DNA of 64,000 nucleotides, taken from NCBI RefSeq assembly GCF_903915725.1, contig NZ_CAIWTY010000043.1, positions 46,591 to 110,590 on the forward strand, in the 5' to 3' direction. The position numbers and the translations under genes are program-made. Shown here piece by piece: positions 61,249 to 64,000 of this stretch (the first letter of the stretch is position 1; every line of letters begins with the position of its first letter). The notes below the pieces were generated by a model, which searched no databases, was not told the origin of the DNA, and was given only the letters and a program-made list of their open reading frames with translations. This stretch comes from an uncultured Rhodopila sp. (GTDB lineage: Bacteria > Pseudomonadota > Alphaproteobacteria > Acetobacterales > Acetobacteraceae).

Positions 61249-64000
61249 CTATCCGAAGGTGATTGCGGTCCCGCCATGGCCGTCCGAGGCCAGGTGGAAC
61301 GTACCGGTAGTGCTATAATTACCGACCAGACCAAACGCCGCATTGTGCGTTCCATCACTCACCGTGACGGTCCCGCTATTGATCGGCCCCGGCAAATCCG
61401 CAACGAAACCAACCGTTTCGGTTGCACTGAAGCTGACCGATCCGGCATCGATCGTATCGCCCGTGCCGAACCCGGCGATCGTGGCACCGAACAAGCCTGT
61501 CGCCCCGGTTTCCAATACTTCGTTGCTATGCAGGAACTGCAACGAGCTGTTCGGCCCGACACCGGTGGCAAACTCCAGGGTCGCGGTGCCATCCAGTATA
61601 AACGTTCCATCGCCGCTCACCGCCCCGGTGAACGCCAGCGTCCCGGAAGCGACTTCGACGGTACCGGAGTTGGCCAGCGAAGCCGAAATGGTCGTCGAGC
61701 CGATGCCGCCCTGCTTCAGGATGATGCCGGCGTTTACAATCGAGCCGGCACCCTGCGTAATAATTGCACCGTCTCCGTCGATGCTGAGCACCGCGCCAGC
61801 CCGGTTGTTCAAGGTTGCGCCCGGGTCCGAAATGCCCGTGCCGCCGCCGAGTGTCAGCGTGCCGCCGGTCCACGTCAGCATTTGATCGTTCTCGACGGTC
61901 CGTCCGCCGTCGATCGCAACCGAACCGCTCAGCGTGGAGACGCCGTTCAGGACGGTGGTCCCGCTTCCTGTCTCCAGACCGCCCGCCAGCGTGGCGCTGC
62001 CGATGACTTCGACGACGCCGCTGCCGTCGATCGTGCCGGCCGTCTGGATGAAGGCATTCTGAACAGTGGCATCGCCGGCCCCCAGCAGCAGTGCGCCCGC
62101 GGACACCGTCACGGTCGGGAAGTTCGCATTGGCCGCCGACAGATCCAGCGTGCCACCATTGATCGCCGTATCGCCGGCATAGGTGCCGCCGGTGACGGTG
62201 AAGGTGTTGCTGCTTCCGGATGCGGTGGTGCCGAGCTGGAGCACCGCGCCGCCGGCAACATACAAATGCGAGCCGTCCGAAGTGCCGCCGCCGTTGAGGC
62301 TAAGCGTGCCGCTCTGCACCTGGATGTAGCCGCTGTTGGCAACCGCCGCGTCGACGTTGGCGACGCCGGAGCCGGCGAACACCGCGGTGACGGCGCCGGC
62401 TGCGTTGTCGAACACCGCGGAGCCTTGGGCCTGGATTCGCGCATCGGCGGTCACGTAGAAGATCGCGTCATTGCCGAGCGTGCCGCCGTTCAGCAGGATG
62501 TTGCCCGACGTCCAGTTCAGCCAGGCGTTATTCTGCACCGTCCGGCCGGTGTCGATCTCGATTGAACCGCCGATGCCGCCGCCTTGCAGCACGGTAATGC
62601 CGCTGCCGGTTTCCTTTCCGCCGGTCAGCGTGGCGGAACCGAACGCCAGCAGCGTGCCGCTGCCGTCGATCGTGCCGCCGGTCTGCCGCAGGACGATCTG
62701 GGCCGCGGCGTTGTTCGCGCCGAGCAGCAGCGCTCCCGCGGAGACGTCCAGCGAAGTCGGGAAGATTGCACCGGCCGCGGCTGAGAGATCCAGCGTGCCG
62801 CCATTGATTGCCGTGTCACCGGCATAGGTGCCGCCGGTGACGGTGAAGGTGCTGCTGGAGCCGGATGCGGTGGTGCCGAACTGCAGCACCGCGCCGCCGG
62901 CAACATACAAATGCGATCCGTTGGAACTGCCGCCGCCGTTCAGGCTGAGCGTGCCGCTCTGCACCTGGAGGTAGCCGCTGTTCACCGTTGCCGCATCGAT
63001 GTTGGTCACGTCCGAGCCGGCGAACACCGCCGTGATAGCCCCGGCTGCGTTGTTGAACACCGCGCTGCCTTGCGCCTGGATTCGCGCATCGGCGGTCACG
63101 TAGAAGATCGCGTCGTTGCTCAGCGTTCCGCCGTTCAGCAGGATGTTGCCCGCCGCCCAGTTGAGCCACGCGTTGTTCTGCACTGTGCGGCCGGCGTCGA
63201 TCTCGAACGAACCGCCGATGCTGCCGCCGCCTTGCAAAACGGTCACGCCGCTGCCGGTTTCGAAACCGCCGGTCAGGGTGGCGGAGCCGAACGCCTGCAG
63301 CGTGCCGCTGCCGTCGATCGTGCCGCCGATTTGGACGAGACCGATCTGAGCCGCCGCGTCGTTGGTCCCCAGCTGCAGCGTGCCCGCGGAGACGTTCAGC
63401 GAAGCCGGGAAGATCACCTTCGCCGCCGCCGACAGATCCAGCGTGCCGCCAGTGATCGCCGTGTCGCCGGCATAGGTGCCACCGGTCACCGTGAAGGGGT
63501 TGCCGGCGCCCGAGGCCGTGGTGCCGAACTGCAGCACCGCGCCGCCGCCGACAAACAGATGCGAGCCGTCCGAAGTGCCGCCGCCGTTGAGGCTGAGCGT
63601 GCCGCTCTGCACCTGGAGGTAGCCGCTGTTGGCAACCGCCGCGTCGACGTTGGCGACGCCGGAGCCGGCGAACACCGCGGTGACGGCGCCGGCTGCGTTG
63701 TCGAATACCGCGGTGCCTTGGGCCTGCAGCCGCGCGCCGCCGGTCACGTAGAAGATCGCGTCATTGCTGAGCGTGCCGCCGTTCAGCAGAATGTTGCCCG
63801 ACGTCCAGTTCAGCCACAGGTTGTTCTGCACCGTCCGGCCGGTGTCGATCTCGAACGAGCCGCCGATGCTGCCGCCGCCTTGCAGCACGGTAATGCCGCT
63901 GCCGGTTTCCTTTCCGCCGGTCAGGGTGGCGCTGCCGAACGATTGCAGCGTGCCGCTGCCGTCGATCGTGCCGCCGGTCTGCCGCAGGACGATCTGGGCC
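61249..64000 (-). CDS. Large beta-repeat surface protein, C-terminal part (5' end beyond window)
   Basis: At least 917 residues of a much larger protein; the reading is open at the window edge, so its N-terminus is missing. It is built of 216-residue repeats with strings such as GGTIDGSGTLQAFGSATLTG, WLNWTSGNILLNGGTL, AGAVTAVFAGSGVANVDAAV and FTVTGGTYAGDTAINGGTLD, typical of beta-helical adhesins. The last unit is diverged and is followed by a non-repeat end (FGTGDTIDAGSVSFSATETV ... TFHLASDGHGGTAITFG). This tail resembles those of type I-secreted giant proteins. No autotransporter barrel is present. Confidence 0.8.
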   Translation of the reverse strand, partial: AQIVLRQTGGTIDGSGTLQSFGSATLTGGKETGSGITVLQGGGSIGGSFEIDTGRTVQNNLWLNWTSGNILLNGGTLSNDAIFYVTGGARLQAQGTAVFDNAAGAVTAVFAGSGVANVDAAVANSGYLQVQSGTLSLNGGGTSDGSHLFVGGGAVLQFGTTASGAGNPFTVTGGTYAGDTAITGGTLDLSAAAKVIFPASLNVSAGTLQLGTNDAAAQIGLVQIGGTIDGSGTLQAFGSATLTGGFETGSGVTVLQGGGSIGGSFEIDAGRTVQNNAWLNWAAGNILLNGGTLSNDAIFYVTADARIQAQGSAVFNNAAGAITAVFAGSDVTNIDAATVNSGYLQVQSGTLSLNGGGSSNGSHLYVAGGAVLQFGTTASGSSSTFTVTGGTYAGDTAINGGTLDLSAAAGAIFPTSLDVSAGALLLGANNAAAQIVLRQTGGTIDGSGTLLAFGSATLTGGKETGSGITVLQGGGIGGSIEIDTGRTVQNNAWLNWTSGNILLNGGTLGNDAIFYVTADARIQAQGSAVFDNAAGAVTAVFAGSGVANVDAAVANSGYIQVQSGTLSLNGGGTSDGSHLYVAGGAVLQLGTTASGSSNTFTVTGGTYAGDTAINGGTLDLSAANANFPTVTVSAGALLLGAGDATVQNAFIQTAGTIDGSGVVEVIGSATLAGGLETGSGTTVLNGVSTLSGSVAIDGGRTVENDQMLTWTGGTLTLGGGTGISDPGATLNNRAGAVLSIDGDGAIITQGAGSIVNAGIILKQGGIGSTTISASLANSGTVEVASGTLAFTGAVSGDGTFILDGTATLEFATGVGPNSSLQFLHSNEVLETGATGLFGATIAGFGTGDTIDAGSVSFSATETVGFVADLPGPINSGTVTVSDGTHNAAFGLVGNYSTTGTFHLASDGHGGTAITFG
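61950..63890. repeat. Tandem 648-bp coding repeats
   Basis: The same block recurs at exactly 648 bp spacing: the marker CTTGCA next to the poly-Gly codons lies at 62583, 63231 and 63879. A fourth, diverged unit lies about 630 bp further down. The repeats are close to identical over long stretches, implying recent duplication or gene conversion, and the array continues past the window end. Confidence 0.85.

Noticed and set aside
61250..64000. Possible CRISPR or satellite array because of regular repetition
   Set aside because: The period is 648 bp, a multiple of three, and the units lie within one open reading frame of beta-repeat sequence, so they are protein repeats.

Overview
This 64 kb window is high-GC chromosomal DNA from an alphaproteobacterium, most likely an Acetobacteraceae/Rhodospirillales relative (for example Rhodopila-like). 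That placement rests on overall gene content: a Zur-box znuCB pair, RcnR-DmeF, CoxE/CoxI-type proteins, a PQQ-type sugar dehydrogenase, GMC oxidoreductase and very large surface proteins. It is an inference without any rRNA or marker gene. I see no tRNA, rRNA, CRISPR array, intact insertion sequence or prophage. Most very long ORFs opposite real genes are GC-codon-bias shadows.

Layout. 0-5 kb: a glutathione S-transferase; a zinc uptake ABC pair (znuC-znuB) behind a Zur-type palindrome with a previously unannotated 33-residue membrane peptide ORF overlapping znuC; a divergent DUF445 membrane protein; a luciferase-like monooxygenase. 5-9.5 kb: a CoxE-like VWA protein and a CoxI/XdhC-like protein separated by a decayed Phd/PemK toxin-antitoxin locus, then a photolyase and a PP2A-like phosphoesterase. 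9.6-15.4 kb: a sulfotransferase, a MITE-like element, tandem paralogous D-2-hydroxyacid dehydrogenases and an SGNH/MBOAT O-acetylation pair. 16-20.5 kb: the RcnR-type sensor and DmeF exporter translationally coupled to rsmG, then a Nudix-DUF47-Pit phosphate module. 20.5-35.9 kb: carbonic anhydrase, GMC oxidoreductase, sorbosone-type dehydrogenase, NhaP-like antiporter, a His-rich small protein, a P3B Mg2+ ATPase, a triple-BON protein, a lone receiver and several small secreted proteins.

35.9-51.2 kb (minus strand) holds the most remarkable locus. A 3,082-residue LEPR-XLL/DUF4347 adhesin-like protein without a Sec signal is followed by a TolC-like outer membrane factor, a soluble HlyD-like adaptor, a GAF-TM-HlyD protein, and a fusion of a PqqD-like domain, a site-2 (M50) metalloprotease and a HlyD adaptor. 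No ABC ATPase of the classical type I system is present, so the M50-HlyD fusion may stand in its place. An inverted array of 10-bp repeats splits the locus. 51.5-59.5 kb carries polyphosphate-related genes (CYTH-CHAD protein, PPK1), a phosphoprotein-phosphatase-like enzyme, a stand-alone FabF and small conserved proteins. 59.8-64 kb has a truncated-looking PEP-CTERM protein, an orphan GspI pseudopilin and the C-terminal part of a large beta-repeat surface protein with near-perfect 648-bp tandem repeats that runs off the window.

Two dispersed repeat families are visible: a MITE-like element (10.5 kb, half copy at 57.2 kb, fragment at 20.5 kb) whose tip supplies the ppk stop codon, and an 80-105 bp GTCATG...CATGAC stem-loop at 18.1, 25.0 and 51.4 kb.
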